Positions 10,149 through 21,798 of a stretch of 48,790 bases of DNA are shown piece by piece. A model generated the notes under the pieces. It was not told the DNA's origin and did no database searches. It saw only the letters and a list, made by a program, of their open reading frames with translations. Position numbers and translations under genes: made by a program. How positions within the stretch are numbered: the stretch's first letter is position 1; each line of letters begins with the position of its first letter. Source of the stretch: Paludibacteraceae bacterium (GTDB lineage: Bacteria; Bacteroidota; Bacteroidia; Bacteroidales; Paludibacteraceae); the NCBI GenBank assembly GCA_016938015.1, contig JAFGVL010000047.1, positions 1-48,790 on the forward strand. The letters are read 5' to 3'.

Positions 10149-11137
10149 TTTAATATCTCCCCATATCTTTTTGGTTTTATATATTTATTGATGAGCGGTG
10201 TAAAGGCATTCATTATTAATATAGCAAATGATACTCCTTCGGGATAGGCTCCAAACACACGTATTAATATAGTTATAACTCCTATCATAGTTCCATAAAT
10301 TAGCATACCTGTTTTAGACATAGGAGACGTAACATAATCGGTTGCCATAAAAATAGCCCCTAACAAAAGCCCCCCTGTAAATATATGAAATACAGGACCG
10401 GCATAGGCTTGGGGATTAGCTCCGTGAAGGATGGCTGTAAAAATAGCAACTGCTCCAATCACACTTACAGGAATATGCCAGGTTATAATTTTCTTCCATA
10501 ACAAATACACAAAACCAATTAACAAAGCAATAGCAGAAATTTCGCCCAAGCTACCTCCCATTTTTCCTATAAGCATATCTGTAAAAGATGGGATTTGAGT
10601 CATTATATTGGTTAATGAATCTCCTTTTGCCAACCCTTCCTTCATTATTCCAAGAGGAGTTGCTCCTGTTACCGCATCAATATAAGTTAAAGGTAAAATT
10701 TCCGGTTTTGGCCAAGAAGTCATGTGTACCGGAAAAGAAATCAACATAAACACACGACCTGCCAATGCAGGATTGAAAGGATTATTTCCCAATCCTCCAA
10801 AAGTCATTTTTGCTATACCTATAGCCACTGCAGCACCAACAACCATCATCCATATTGGGAGATTAGAAGGTACATTAAATGCCAACAATAAACCTGTAAG
10901 AATAGCCGAACCATCCAATATAGTAGGCTCCCCTTTCAATAAATATTTTTGTATCACGTATTCAAAAATAACACACGACAGAATGGCTGTTAAAGTTATA
11001 ATTAATGCACCCAAACCAAAGAAAACTAAAGAAACTGCCAAGGCAGGCAATAATGCGACTATTACACCATACATGCTCTTTTGCACAGAATTACCACTAT
11101 GAATATGCGGTGATGGTGATACAATAAATTTACTCAT
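10145..11137 (-). CDS. rnfD: Rnf complex subunit RnfD
   Basis: SPSPHIHSGNSVQKSMYGVIVALLPAL; FNPALAGRVFMLISFP; DAVTGATPLG flavinylation motif. Confidence 0.95.
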   Translation of the reverse strand: MSKFIVSPSPHIHSGNSVQKSMYGVIVALLPALAVSLVFFGLGALIITLTAILSCVIFEYVIQKYLLKGEPTILDGSAILTGLLLAFNVPSNLPIWMMVVGAAVAIGIAKMTFGGLGNNPFNPALAGRVFMLISFPVHMTSWPKPEILPLTYIDAVTGATPLGIMKEGLAKGDSLTNIMTQIPSFTDMLIGKMGGSLGEISAIALLIGFVYLLWKKIITWHIPVSVIGAVAIFTAILHGANPQAYAGPVFHIFTGGLLLGAIFMATDYVTSPMSKTGMLIYGTMIGVITILIRVFGAYPEGVSFAILIMNAFTPLINKYIKPKRYGEILK

Positions 11138-11209
11138 ATTTTAAGTTTTTCATTTTTAAATCTAAATAGCCAAATAACTTTCTTTCCTTGTGAAAAGGTT
11201 GAAGAATAC

Positions 11210-12535
11210 TTATTTTCTACTTCTTATAATAGCTCCCACTTTAGCTTTACCTAAACGGATGTAATCAAGCAAAGGTCGGTTAGACGGACACACAAACATA
11301 CAAGAACCACACTCTATACAATCCATTATATGAGCAGATTCTGCTTCTTCCCACATAGCTCGTTCTGAGGTTGCCATGAGTAAAAACGGCTCTATACCCA
11401 TAGCACAAGCACTTACACATTTTCCACATCGAATGCAGTTTCTTATAGTTTGGCGTTGAGCTTCTGCCTCCGGTATCATTAACAAGCCCGAACTACCTTT
11501 TGTCATTGGCACATCTACAGACACCAAAGCTTTTCCCATCATAGGACCACCACCAACTATTTTAGCCGTATCATTCGGAAGCCCACCACAAAAATCAATT
11601 AATTGTGAAAAAGGAGTACCAATTCGTGCTAGTAGGTTGCAAGGAGTTTTTACCGATTTTCCTGTAATAGTAATAATACGTTCAAACAATGGTTTATTTT
11701 TTTGAACCGCTTCGTACACAGCAAAGGCAGTTCCAATATTTTGCACAACAGCTCCTACTTCTACCGGCAAAGTTCCACTTGGCACCTGACGATTAATTAT
11801 TGCATCTATCAATTGTTTTTCGCCTCCTTGTGGGTATTGCACTTTTAAAGGGCAAACCTCTATTCCGCTATATTGAGCAACAATTTTACGTAAGTGAGCA
11901 ATTGCATCCGGTTTGTTATTTTCAATACCAATTATTGCACGATTAACACCTATTGCCTTCATTAAAATGGTTATGCCCACCACTATTTCTTCTCCTTTTT
12001 CCATCATTAATTGATGATCGGAAGTAAGATATGGTTCACATTCAACGCCGTTAATTATAAGCACTTCGGCCGTTTTTCCGGGAGGAGGCGTTAATTTAAT
12101 ATGAGTAGGGAAAGTGGCTCCACCTAAACCTACGATACCGGCATCGGCAATTTTCTTAATTATTTCTTCTTTCGAAGCTTTTATTTCTTTTATTAAAGTT
12201 GTACTTCTATCAATAGCATCTTCCCAAACATCGCCTTCTACATCAATTACAACAGCACTTTTTTTATACCCACTAGCATCAATAAACTCATCAATTTTAA
12301 CAACTTTTCCTGAAACGGGCGCGTGTAAATTAGCCGAAACAAAACCGCTCGATTTGGCAAGCAGTGTACCCACTTTCACCTCTGAACCCTTTTCAACTAC
12401 AGGAGTTGAAGGGGCTCCCAAACATTGCCCAAGCATCACTATGGCTTGTGTAGGAAGTGGCGCTACTTGAATGGTCTTATTGGCCGAAAGTTTATTTTCA
12501 GGTGGATGAATACCCCCTATTTTAAATGTCTTCAT
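11210..12535 (-). CDS. rnfC: Rnf complex subunit RnfC
   Basis: GGIHPPENK; two 4Fe-4S motifs CIRCGKCVSACAMGIEP and CIECGSCMFVCPSNRP. Confidence 0.96.
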   Translation of the reverse strand: MKTFKIGGIHPPENKLSANKTIQVAPLPTQAIVMLGQCLGAPSTPVVEKGSEVKVGTLLAKSSGFVSANLHAPVSGKVVKIDEFIDASGYKKSAVVIDVEGDVWEDAIDRSTTLIKEIKASKEEIIKKIADAGIVGLGGATFPTHIKLTPPPGKTAEVLIINGVECEPYLTSDHQLMMEKGEEIVVGITILMKAIGVNRAIIGIENNKPDAIAHLRKIVAQYSGIEVCPLKVQYPQGGEKQLIDAIINRQVPSGTLPVEVGAVVQNIGTAFAVYEAVQKNKPLFERIITITGKSVKTPCNLLARIGTPFSQLIDFCGGLPNDTAKIVGGGPMMGKALVSVDVPMTKGSSGLLMIPEAEAQRQTIRNCIRCGKCVSACAMGIEPFLLMATSERAMWEEAESAHIMDCIECGSCMFVCPSNRPLLDYIRLGKAKVGAIIRSRK

Positions 12536-12573
12536 ATATTCAATATCCCAATTAATCTATTATCATTACTTAC

Positions 12574-13440
12574 TTATTCTGCCTTTTCTTGGTTAACAGG
12601 TGCTATTGTTTCCTTCTCTTTTCGGGGAGGAAAATTTAACTCATGTATGGCTCCTGTTGGACAAACCTCTACACATTTACGGCACAATCGGCATTTAACA
12701 GGATCGATATATGCCAAATTATTTTCAATAGTAATCGCATTAAACTCGCACACCTTTTCGCACTTTCCACAACCAATACAAGCAACATCACAAGCTTTTT
12801 TAGCAACAGCTCCCTTGTCTTTATTTACACAACTCACAAAAATGCGTCGTGATTTAGGCCCTTTTTTGCGCAACTCAATAATCAACTTCGGACAAGCTTT
12901 TACGCAAGCTCCACAAGAAGTACATTTTTCTTCGTCTATTTCGGGTAATCCTGTAATAGGATTCATATGCAAGGCATCAAATTCGCAAGCAACTTCACAA
13001 TCGCCCAAGCCTAAACAGCCATAAGAACAGGCTGTTTCGCCTCCATATAAAGCAGCAGCTACAGCGCAAGAACTTGCTCCATTATACATATTTGTATGAG
13101 GACGATTTTCACAGCTTCCGTTACAACGAACAACTGCAATTTTTGGATCGGCAACAACCGCTTCTTGTCCTATCGCAGCAGCTACTTGAGCCATTACCTC
13201 ATTTCCTCCTACAGGACAAAACAATCCATCTAAAGTATCTGCTTTTACACAAGCTTCGGCAAACGCTCTACATCCGGCAAAACCACAACCACCACAATTT
13301 GCAGCAGGTAATACCTCTTGCACTTCATCAATACGCGGATCTTCAAAAACCTTAAATTTTTGGGCTACAAAATATAGAATAACAGCAGCTACAGCTCCCA
13401 ACAATCCGAGCATCAAAACTGTAATTAAAATAACATTCAT
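12574..13440 (-). CDS. rnfB: Rnf complex ferredoxin subunit RnfB
   Basis: LPAANCGGCGFAGCRAFAEAC; CTSCGACVKACP; CIGCGKCEKVCEF; CRLCRKCVEVCPTGAI. Confidence 0.96.
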   Translation of the reverse strand: MNVILITVLMLGLLGAVAAVILYFVAQKFKVFEDPRIDEVQEVLPAANCGGCGFAGCRAFAEACVKADTLDGLFCPVGGNEVMAQVAAAIGQEAVVADPKIAVVRCNGSCENRPHTNMYNGASSCAVAAALYGGETACSYGCLGLGDCEVACEFDALHMNPITGLPEIDEEKCTSCGACVKACPKLIIELRKKGPKSRRIFVSCVNKDKGAVAKKACDVACIGCGKCEKVCEFNAITIENNLAYIDPVKCRLCRKCVEVCPTGAIHELNFPPRKEKETIAPVNQEKAE

Positions 13441-13455
13441 ATTTTACGAAATTAG

Positions 13456-13875
13456 TTATTTGATGTAAAAAGTAAATTTCTTTGAAAGTTTATTTTTAAA
13501 AAAATACAACACGAAATAATAAAAAACTACTGAACCTATTGAAGCTAAAGCCGCAATTTGTTCACTATGTGTGTACTCAAATACAACTAAAAGAGTAGCA
13601 AAAAGCAATACAAATGGAATAAGATAAGCATAAACAGCAGCTGCAAAACCTAATACAGAACGACCTGTAATTATTACTTGCTGACCTATTTGAAACGATT
13701 GTCCTTCAGTAAGCATTACTTCAATATTTTTCTCGGCAGTATCGGCAGCTGAACAAGCTCCTTTTGCATGACAGGCAGAACAGGCTGAATTCTGAACAAT
13801 TCGAACTATTGCTTTCCCATTTGTAAGCATTGTAATTACACCCAAATGTTCTATATCTTGCCTTTTATTATTCAT
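13456..13875 (-). CDS. rseC: SoxR-reducing system protein RseC family
   Basis: CSACHAKGACSAAD plus two TM segments; heads the rnf operon. Confidence 0.88.
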   Translation of the reverse strand: MNNKRQDIEHLGVITMLTNGKAIVRIVQNSACSACHAKGACSAADTAEKNIEVMLTEGQSFQIGQQVIITGRSVLGFAAAVYAYLIPFVLLFATLLVVFEYTHSEQIAALASIGSVVFYYFVLYFFKNKLSKKFTFYIK

Positions 13876-13902
13876 GCATTAAATAAATTGCATTTTAAGC
13901 CG

Positions 13903-13910
13903 CAAATGTA
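13903..13910 (-). promoter_or_regulatory. -7 box (TACATTTG) of the rseC-rnf operon
   Basis: Reverse complement of caaatgta matches TAnnTTTG, 27 nt upstream of rseC. Confidence 0.6.
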
Positions 13911-14017
13911 AAACTTTTTAAAATAAACAAAGAGTTTTTAAGTAATTTTTAGTGATTAAACATATTGGTTTTTAAAAAATACTCAAAATTTCAAATATCT
14001 TATTCTAATGGTTTTTT

Positions 14018-14025
14018 TATCTTTG
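14018..14025 (+). promoter_or_regulatory. -7 box (TATCTTTG) of miaB
   Basis: Matches TAnnTTTG; 25 nt upstream of ATG 14051. Confidence 0.6.
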
Positions 14026-14050
14026 CAGGCTCAAACACAACTTTTGTATT

Positions 14051-15460
14051 ATGACAAAATCTGCTGATAAAGAAATTTTTAAAGACAAGAAACTTTATAT
14101 AGAAACCTACGGTTGCCAAATGAATGTTGCCGATAGCGAAGTGGTTGCTTCCATTATGCAAATGGATGGGTTTACTATTACGGCTAATATTAATGAAGCA
14201 GATGCCATTTTTGTTAACACCTGTTCGGTACGCGATAATGCCGAGCAAAAAGTACTTTCTCGCCTTACCGTTTTTCAATCTATCAAAAAGAAAAAAAAAC
14301 CTAAACTAATTATCGGGGTTATTGGGTGCATGGCCGAACGGGTAAAAGAAGAACTCATTAAAGCCCATGGGGTTGATATTGTTGTAGGACCCGATGCCTA
14401 CCTGGATTTACCCAACTTAATCGGAGCTGTAGAAAAAGGCGAAAAAGCAATTAATGTAGAACTCTCTACCACCGAAACGTATAAGGATGTTATTCCTTCT
14501 CGCATTGGCAATACGCTTTCAGGCTTTATTTCCATTACACGCGGATGCAATAATTTTTGTACCTACTGCATTGTACCCTATACTCGTGGACGTGAACGTA
14601 GTAGAGATATAGCCAGCATTTTAAATGAATTAAAAGATTTAGAAGCAAAGGGATACAAGGAAGTTACGTTGTTGGGACAAAATGTAAATTCGTATCGATT
14701 TGAGAGCCAAGAACAAATAGCCAAGAACCAAGACAATGTAGAGACGCAAGGCATTGCGTCTCCTAACATATTAGATACCATAACCTTCCCCGAATTATTA
14801 AAACAAGTTGCCGAAACCACACCCAATATGCGGATTCGTTTTACTACTTCGCACCCCAAAGATATGAGCGACGAAACACTGGAAGTGATGGCTGCACATC
14901 CAAATTTATGTCGGAGTATTCATTTGCCGGTACAGTCGGGAAGTGACCGCATACTCGAATTAATGAAACGCAAATACAGCAGAGAATGGTACCTTAACAG
15001 AATTGCTGCCATTCGGCGTATTTTGCCCAATTGCAGTATTACTACCGATATTTTTGCCGGCTTTTGCAGCGAAACCGAAGAAGATCATCAACAAAGCCTA
15101 TCGTTGATGCGTGAAGTTGGTTATGATATGGCATTTATGTTCAAATACAGCGAACGCCCCGGCACTTTTGCAGCCAGCAACTTGCCCGACGATGTGCCGG
15201 AAGAAACCAAAATTCGCCGTTTGAATGAAATTATTGCTTTACAAGGAGAATTATCACTGGCGAGTAATAAAAAAGATATTGGAAAAGAATTTGAAGTGCT
15301 TGTAGAAGGCTTCTCCAAAAGGAGCAAAGAACACTTTTTTGGGCGTACTTCTCAAAATAAAGTAGTGGTTTTTCCAAGAGCAGGCAGACGGATTGGGGAA
15401 CTGGTTATGGTAAAAATAACCGAAGCCTCATCGGCTACGTTGAAGGGAGAAATACAATAG
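14051..15460 (+). CDS. miaB: tRNA-2-methylthio-N6-dimethylallyladenosine synthase MiaB
   Basis: ETYGCQMNVADSE; rSAM motif CNNFCTYCIVPYTRGRERSR; C-terminal TRAM region. Confidence 0.96.
   Translation: MTKSADKEIFKDKKLYIETYGCQMNVADSEVVASIMQMDGFTITANINEADAIFVNTCSVRDNAEQKVLSRLTVFQSIKKKKKPKLIIGVIGCMAERVKEELIKAHGVDIVVGPDAYLDLPNLIGAVEKGEKAINVELSTTETYKDVIPSRIGNTLSGFISITRGCNNFCTYCIVPYTRGRERSRDIASILNELKDLEAKGYKEVTLLGQNVNSYRFESQEQIAKNQDNVETQGIASPNILDTITFPELLKQVAETTPNMRIRFTTSHPKDMSDETLEVMAAHPNLCRSIHLPVQSGSDRILELMKRKYSREWYLNRIAAIRRILPNCSITTDIFAGFCSETEEDHQQSLSLMREVGYDMAFMFKYSERPGTFAASNLPDDVPEETKIRRLNEIIALQGELSLASNKKDIGKEFEVLVEGFSKRSKEHFFGRTSQNKVVVFPRAGRRIGELVMVKITEASSATLKGEIQ
14705..14762. repeat. Direct repeat plus palindrome embedded in miaB
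   Basis: agccaagaac-aaat-agccaagaac followed by perfect inverted repeat gagacgcaa(ggca)ttgcgtctc at 14741-14762. Confidence 0.85.
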
Positions 15461-15468
15461 AGAAAGCT

Positions 15469-16611
15469 TTACTCTTCTCTCCCTCGCATAAACCAGTTTA
15501 ACCAAGAATAATATGCCGGACGTTTAATTCCATTTTCGTCTATCAATCCGGTATCTCTCCATAGAGTCATTAAGTTTATTGTTTCTTGATCAGTTGCTCC
15601 TTGATATTGAAAAGTTGTAATTAATGCATCGTAATCTTTGGGGCAAAACCAAATAAATAATTTTGCATTTTTATCTTGACACAATTTAAACACCTTTTCC
15701 AAATAATCTTTTTGCCAAATTGAATTTCCCTGTTTATTAAGATTATATTCAGGTATATTTAAATCCTCTCCTATATATCCTGTTTCGGCAAATGCTAATG
15801 GTTTGGTTGGAGATAAATTGATAAACCTTTCGTAATAATCGGTCGGGAAGTTTTTAGGATTTGTATCTCCGTTTGCTGATGAACTTACTGTAATATAAGC
15901 ATAAGAACTCAAGCCTATAAAATCGGTGCAATTTAGAAGTTGACCTGCATAGTTATAGCCTTCGACACTTTCATCTACTATAAAACTAACAAAAAAGGGG
16001 ATGTTCGGATAATCTGCTTTGAGTTGTTGATATACTTGTTCCAAAAAACTCTTATAGTTGGCAAATGCAGTTGCATTCCACGACAAACAGTTACTCTCTA
16101 CCCCGTAGTTTACATAAGTAGGATTAAATTGTTCTATAAGCCAAGCTATATAGTTAACATAAGCCGTAATTACTTTTTGATTGTTAAAAGGTAAACCCTC
16201 CCAGTAATTTTTCGTATCATCAGCTATTATTGATACACTATAATATGGTGCTTTTGACACCCTATTGATAGAAAGAGCAGCTACACTCAAAAACACTTTT
16301 TTATTCGTAGCCGTTTTTTCTTTTCTAAACGCTACGTCTTCCAATAATTTACTTGGCATTGTGGTATTTGAATAAGCTTCTTCATACGGAATACCTTCAT
16401 CAAAATGATGAGATACAATATCGCAATAGGTATTAATAAATTGATACGTTTTATCTACTTCAGACACCGTTAAATCACCCGGCCATGGGGTAGTACCCAT
16501 ATAAAAGCTCCTTTTTGCCAAAGGCTGTGGTTCTTTATTCTCGTCATCTTTCGAACACCCAAAACCTACAACAAAAAACAAAAAAATTATTACCAAAACA
16601 ACTTGTTGCAT
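15469..16611 (-). CDS. Lipoprotein with clan GH-A-like TIM-barrel glycosidase features
   Basis: Lipobox VVGFGCSKDDE; YVNYGVESNCLSW and LAFAETGYIGE resemble acid/base and nucleophile strands of GH53/clan-A enzymes. Confidence 0.55.
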   Translation of the reverse strand: MQQVVLVIIFLFFVVGFGCSKDDENKEPQPLAKRSFYMGTTPWPGDLTVSEVDKTYQFINTYCDIVSHHFDEGIPYEEAYSNTTMPSKLLEDVAFRKEKTATNKKVFLSVAALSINRVSKAPYYSVSIIADDTKNYWEGLPFNNQKVITAYVNYIAWLIEQFNPTYVNYGVESNCLSWNATAFANYKSFLEQVYQQLKADYPNIPFFVSFIVDESVEGYNYAGQLLNCTDFIGLSSYAYITVSSSANGDTNPKNFPTDYYERFINLSPTKPLAFAETGYIGEDLNIPEYNLNKQGNSIWQKDYLEKVFKLCQDKNAKLFIWFCPKDYDALITTFQYQGATDQETINLMTLWRDTGLIDENGIKRPAYYSWLNWFMRGREE

Positions 16612-16746
16612 AAGTTTAAAACCTGTTTTTATTAATAAAGAAGAAATAAACTTCTATAACTTAATAGAGATAGTTATATCATTATAAGAAAGAAAAATTT
16701 TACTCCAAGCAAAACCTCATTAAACTTAAAGAAGAGTTTTCTTTCC

Positions 16747-17496
16747 TTAAAAACTCAACGCCAACCCTACACCATTCGTTTTTAAATTTAGGTTCAGTTG
16801 CGCCGCCGATTTACTAACACAAGTATTATTATACAGATTGGCAGCAGAACTTTTCATACCTGCACCAATAATTTTTAAAGGGATAGAAACCAAAATGGCA
16901 GCCCCTCCGGCAATAGTTGCTATCAAAGCAAAATTTTCCAACTCAGAGTCAATATCGTCAATATTATAATCAAAGGCCAACAGTCCGGCTCCCATTCCTA
17001 AAAAAATAATTCCGGGCACGAATAAGCCGTTGCTTCCCATTTGTAAAGTTTCTCCTGCTTTATATTTCATATAAGCTGGTACGCAATTGTTTTCCAATAA
17101 ATCTTCGAACTGGGAGTCGGACATTTTTTTACCCTGATAAAAATAAAACCCTCCAAAATGTTCAATGGAATCGGAATACACTTTTTCTTCTTTTTTAATA
17201 ATTGGTTGAGGGGTTTCCTCTTTAGCCATTGCAACAAGCAACTTTCCTGTTGTCTGATCGTTTACTACTACACTTCCATTAAAAAATACAATAGACAACA
17301 CCTCCTCTGCTTTCAATACAAAAATGGGCCCGTCCACTATCTTATCTAATTGGCGATACTTTACTTCATCGGCACTCAATTCAACAATTTTCACTTTTAA
17401 TTGTTCCGCTTTTTTTGTAATAATAACATCTTGTGCAAAAGCAACGATAGAACATACAAGACCTATAAACGCTATAACAATTCTTTTCATGGTCAC
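16747..17496 (-). CDS. Exported hypothetical protein with C-terminal membrane segments
   Basis: Signal peptide MTMKRIVIAFIGLVCSIVAFAQD; DVIITKKAEQLKVKIVELSADEVKYRQLD repeat-type N domain. Confidence 0.75.
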   Translation of the reverse strand: MTMKRIVIAFIGLVCSIVAFAQDVIITKKAEQLKVKIVELSADEVKYRQLDKIVDGPIFVLKAEEVLSIVFFNGSVVVNDQTTGKLLVAMAKEETPQPIIKKEEKVYSDSIEHFGGFYFYQGKKMSDSQFEDLLENNCVPAYMKYKAGETLQMGSNGLFVPGIIFLGMGAGLLAFDYNIDDIDSELENFALIATIAGGAAILVSIPLKIIGAGMKSSAANLYNNTCVSKSAAQLNLNLKTNGVGLALSF

Positions 17497-17570
17497 AAAT
17501 TTTTAATTATACCTTACTACAACAAAGGTGAACATATTTTTTACTCCAACAAAAAATTCCACTAAAAAAA

Positions 17571-18059
17571 CTAACCCAATTCTATCACCTCCAAGTCTTT
17601 AATATTAGTTCCGTCTATTACCAAACGAATAAGCGTACGCACTTTATGAAAACCATACTTACCTTCGGCACCGGGGTTAATGTGTAACAAGTTTAACTTT
17701 TTGTCATATTGCACCTTTAAAATATGCGAATGGCCACACACCAATAATTTCGGTGGATTTTTACGCAACTCCAACCTTACTTCTTTGGCATAATTACCCG
17801 GATAACCCCCAATATGAGTTAACCACACATCTACTCCTTCGCACAAAAACCGATTATGCATAGGAAACATACTGCGCAATTCGGTCCCATCAATATTACC
17901 ATAAACCGCCTTTAGAGGTTTAAAAGCCAGCAATTTATCAGCCACTTCTACCGAACCAAAATCACCCAAGTGCCATATTTCATCACAATTTTTAAAATGC
18001 ACAAACACCCTCTCATCAAGAAAAGCATGGGTATCCGACAAGATTCCTATTTTTTTCAT
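17571..18059 (-). CDS. YfcE/MJ0936 family metallophosphoesterase
   Basis: GILSDTHAFLD, HLGDFGSVEV, VYGNIDG, LVCGHSHI, INPGAEG motifs. Confidence 0.93.
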   Translation of the reverse strand: MKKIGILSDTHAFLDERVFVHFKNCDEIWHLGDFGSVEVADKLLAFKPLKAVYGNIDGTELRSMFPMHNRFLCEGVDVWLTHIGGYPGNYAKEVRLELRKNPPKLLVCGHSHILKVQYDKKLNLLHINPGAEGKYGFHKVRTLIRLVIDGTNIKDLEVIELG

Positions 18060-18098
18060 ACCTCACTATGCACAATTTTTTTAAACTATAAGTAAAAA

Positions 18099-18106
18099 CA
18101 AAGATA
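18099..18106 (-). promoter_or_regulatory. -7 box (TATCTTTG) of the metallophosphoesterase
   Basis: Reverse complement of caaagata. Confidence 0.5.
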
Positions 18107-18184
18107 AACTTTTAATTGTTAAATAATTACTTCGTTTTACTTAAATATCGAATGTTAAATAAACTATTTTTTTTTATAAAAAAA

Positions 18185-19791
<1,607 letters not shown>

Positions 19792-19792
<1 letters not shown>

Positions 19793-20064
19793 TGATAAAA
19801 CACAGCATGAAATTACAATTCTTATCCCCAAACAAAACAATTTACGACGGCGAGGTAGAAGCTGTTACCCTACCGGGCACAATCGGTTTGTTTACTGTAT
19901 TGGATAAGCATGCACCCCTTCTAACAACTTTAACGAAAGGCGTTGTTACATTTCGTATTTCCGATTCGGATACGCGAATGATAACCATATCAGGAGGGTT
20001 TGCTGAAGTAAAAGAGAATGAAATAACCGTTTGTACCGAAAAAATCATTGATGCAGAAATTTAA
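19792..20064 (+). CDS. atpC: ATP synthase subunit epsilon, short form (probable start 19807)
   Basis: MKLQFLSPNKTIYDGEVEAVTLPGTIGLFTVLDKHAPLLTTL; lacks C-terminal helical hairpin. Confidence 0.92.
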
Positions 20065-20434
20065 AACATCAATTCGTTACGGTTCCTTACTGATAGGCAT
20101 AATGCTAACAGCTTTTATCCTACAGAAACTGTTAACAGTAACACAATTTCCAAGCTATGATTTTGCTTTTATGCCGGTTATACCTTTATTTTTCATTGTT
20201 ATTGGAATTATTTCCATTACAATTTTACAAGCTAAAACAAATGCATCGGTAATGGTTTTATTGGTAATTAAAACCACAAAAATATTACTTACACTTGTTT
20301 TTATTTTACTGTATCTCTTTTTTGAAAACGAAAATATAAATGCCTTTCTATTTTCTTTGTTAGGGTATTTTATGTTGTATTTATTGTTTGAAACACGGAT
20401 ATTGTCAACTTTGAATAAGAAAACTGAACAATAG
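20048..20434 (+). CDS. AtpI-like small membrane protein in atp operon (probable start 20051)
   Basis: About 4 TM helices; sits between atpC and atpB. Confidence 0.65.
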   Translation: MMQKFKTSIRYGSLLIGIMLTAFILQKLLTVTQFPSYDFAFMPVIPLFFIVIGIISITILQAKTNASVMVLLVIKTTKILLTLVFILLYLFFENENINAFLFSLLGYFMLYLLFETRILSTLNKKTEQ

Positions 20435-20435
20435 A

Positions 20436-21527
20436 ATGAGTACATTTTTAAATAAAAAATTGCGATTACTAAGCTTCGTGCTTGTATTCTTCTCTACAGC
20501 TCTTTTTGCTGTAGCCAACACACATGAAACAAAAGAAGAAGCTTTTGACCCAGGAACAGTAATTCTGGAGCATATTGCAGATAATCACGACTGGCATTTA
20601 TGGGATTTAACAGATGATAACGGACACAAAGTTCCGGTTAGTTTTCCGCTTCCTATTATATTAGTTCAAACTCAACCTTTTAATGTTGATGTGTTTCTTT
20701 CGAGCGAATTTCATCATGGACACAGTCCTGTAAAAAAAGGAGATATTACTTATATTATGCAAGGTCAGACCATCTATATTGCCAATAAAGAGGGGAAATT
20801 AGATGTAAACGCAGCAGGAGATGTTATCAATGAAAAACCAATCGATATATCGATTACTAAAAATGTTTCTTCTATGTTTTTGGTGGCTTTGCTTATGTTA
20901 TGGGTTTTCTTATCTGTAGCAAAAACATACAAAAAACGACCCGACCAAGCTCCTAAAGGTATGCAAAGCTTTTTTGAACCTATCATCTTATTTATCAAAG
21001 AAGACATTGCAATACCTAATATCGGTCATACCTATGCAAAATATTTACCCTATCTATTAACCGTATTTTTCTTTATTTGGTTTAATAACATGTTGGGGCT
21101 TATTCCTATTTTCCCTGGTAGTGCCAATGTAACCGGTAACATTGCCGTAACTTTTGTACTGGCAATATTTACCTTTTTAATTGTAAATTTTTCGGCCAAC
21201 AAAAACTATTGGAAACATATATTTGCCATGCCCGGTTTACCAAAAGTACTCTTGATAATTATGATTCCAATAGAAATAATTGGAGTATTTACCAAACCTT
21301 TTGCGTTAATGATTCGTCTTTTTGCCAATATATCGGCAGGACATATTGTGGTATTGAGCTTGGTTTCATTGATTTTTATTTTTAAAACTGCATGGTTGGC
21401 TTTTGGCTCTATACCACTGGTTTTATTTATCGATGTGTTAGAATTATTTGTTGCTATATTGCAAGCTTATATATTTACAATGCTTTCGGCATTATTTATA
21501 GGGCTTGCCGTACAGGAACACCATTAA
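20436..21527 (+). CDS. atpB: ATP synthase subunit a with long N-terminal extension
   Basis: FALMIRLFANISAGHIVVLSL; signal-like N terminus plus about 130 aa extension. Confidence 0.96.
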   Translation: MSTFLNKKLRLLSFVLVFFSTALFAVANTHETKEEAFDPGTVILEHIADNHDWHLWDLTDDNGHKVPVSFPLPIILVQTQPFNVDVFLSSEFHHGHSPVKKGDITYIMQGQTIYIANKEGKLDVNAAGDVINEKPIDISITKNVSSMFLVALLMLWVFLSVAKTYKKRPDQAPKGMQSFFEPIILFIKEDIAIPNIGHTYAKYLPYLLTVFFFIWFNNMLGLIPIFPGSANVTGNIAVTFVLAIFTFLIVNFSANKNYWKHIFAMPGLPKVLLIIMIPIEIIGVFTKPFALMIRLFANISAGHIVVLSLVSLIFIFKTAWLAFGSIPLVLFIDVLELFVAILQAYIFTMLSALFIGLAVQEHH

Positions 21528-21563
21528 GATATTAACTATTTTTATTAACTAATAAATTTGTAA

Positions 21564-21788
<225 letters not shown>

Positions 21789-21798
21789 TTTAATGTAC

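Noticed and set aside
10722-11102. 126-aa plus-strand ORF antisense to rnfD
   Set aside because: Shadow ORF of a conserved membrane protein gene.
12425-13024. 199-aa plus-strand ORF over rnfC/rnfB
   Set aside because: Entirely overlaps well-supported ferredoxin-type genes; no start-site signal or recognizable domain.
15461-15468. Possible terminator between convergent miaB and the lipoprotein gene
   Set aside because: Gap is 8 bp with no inverted repeat and T tract.
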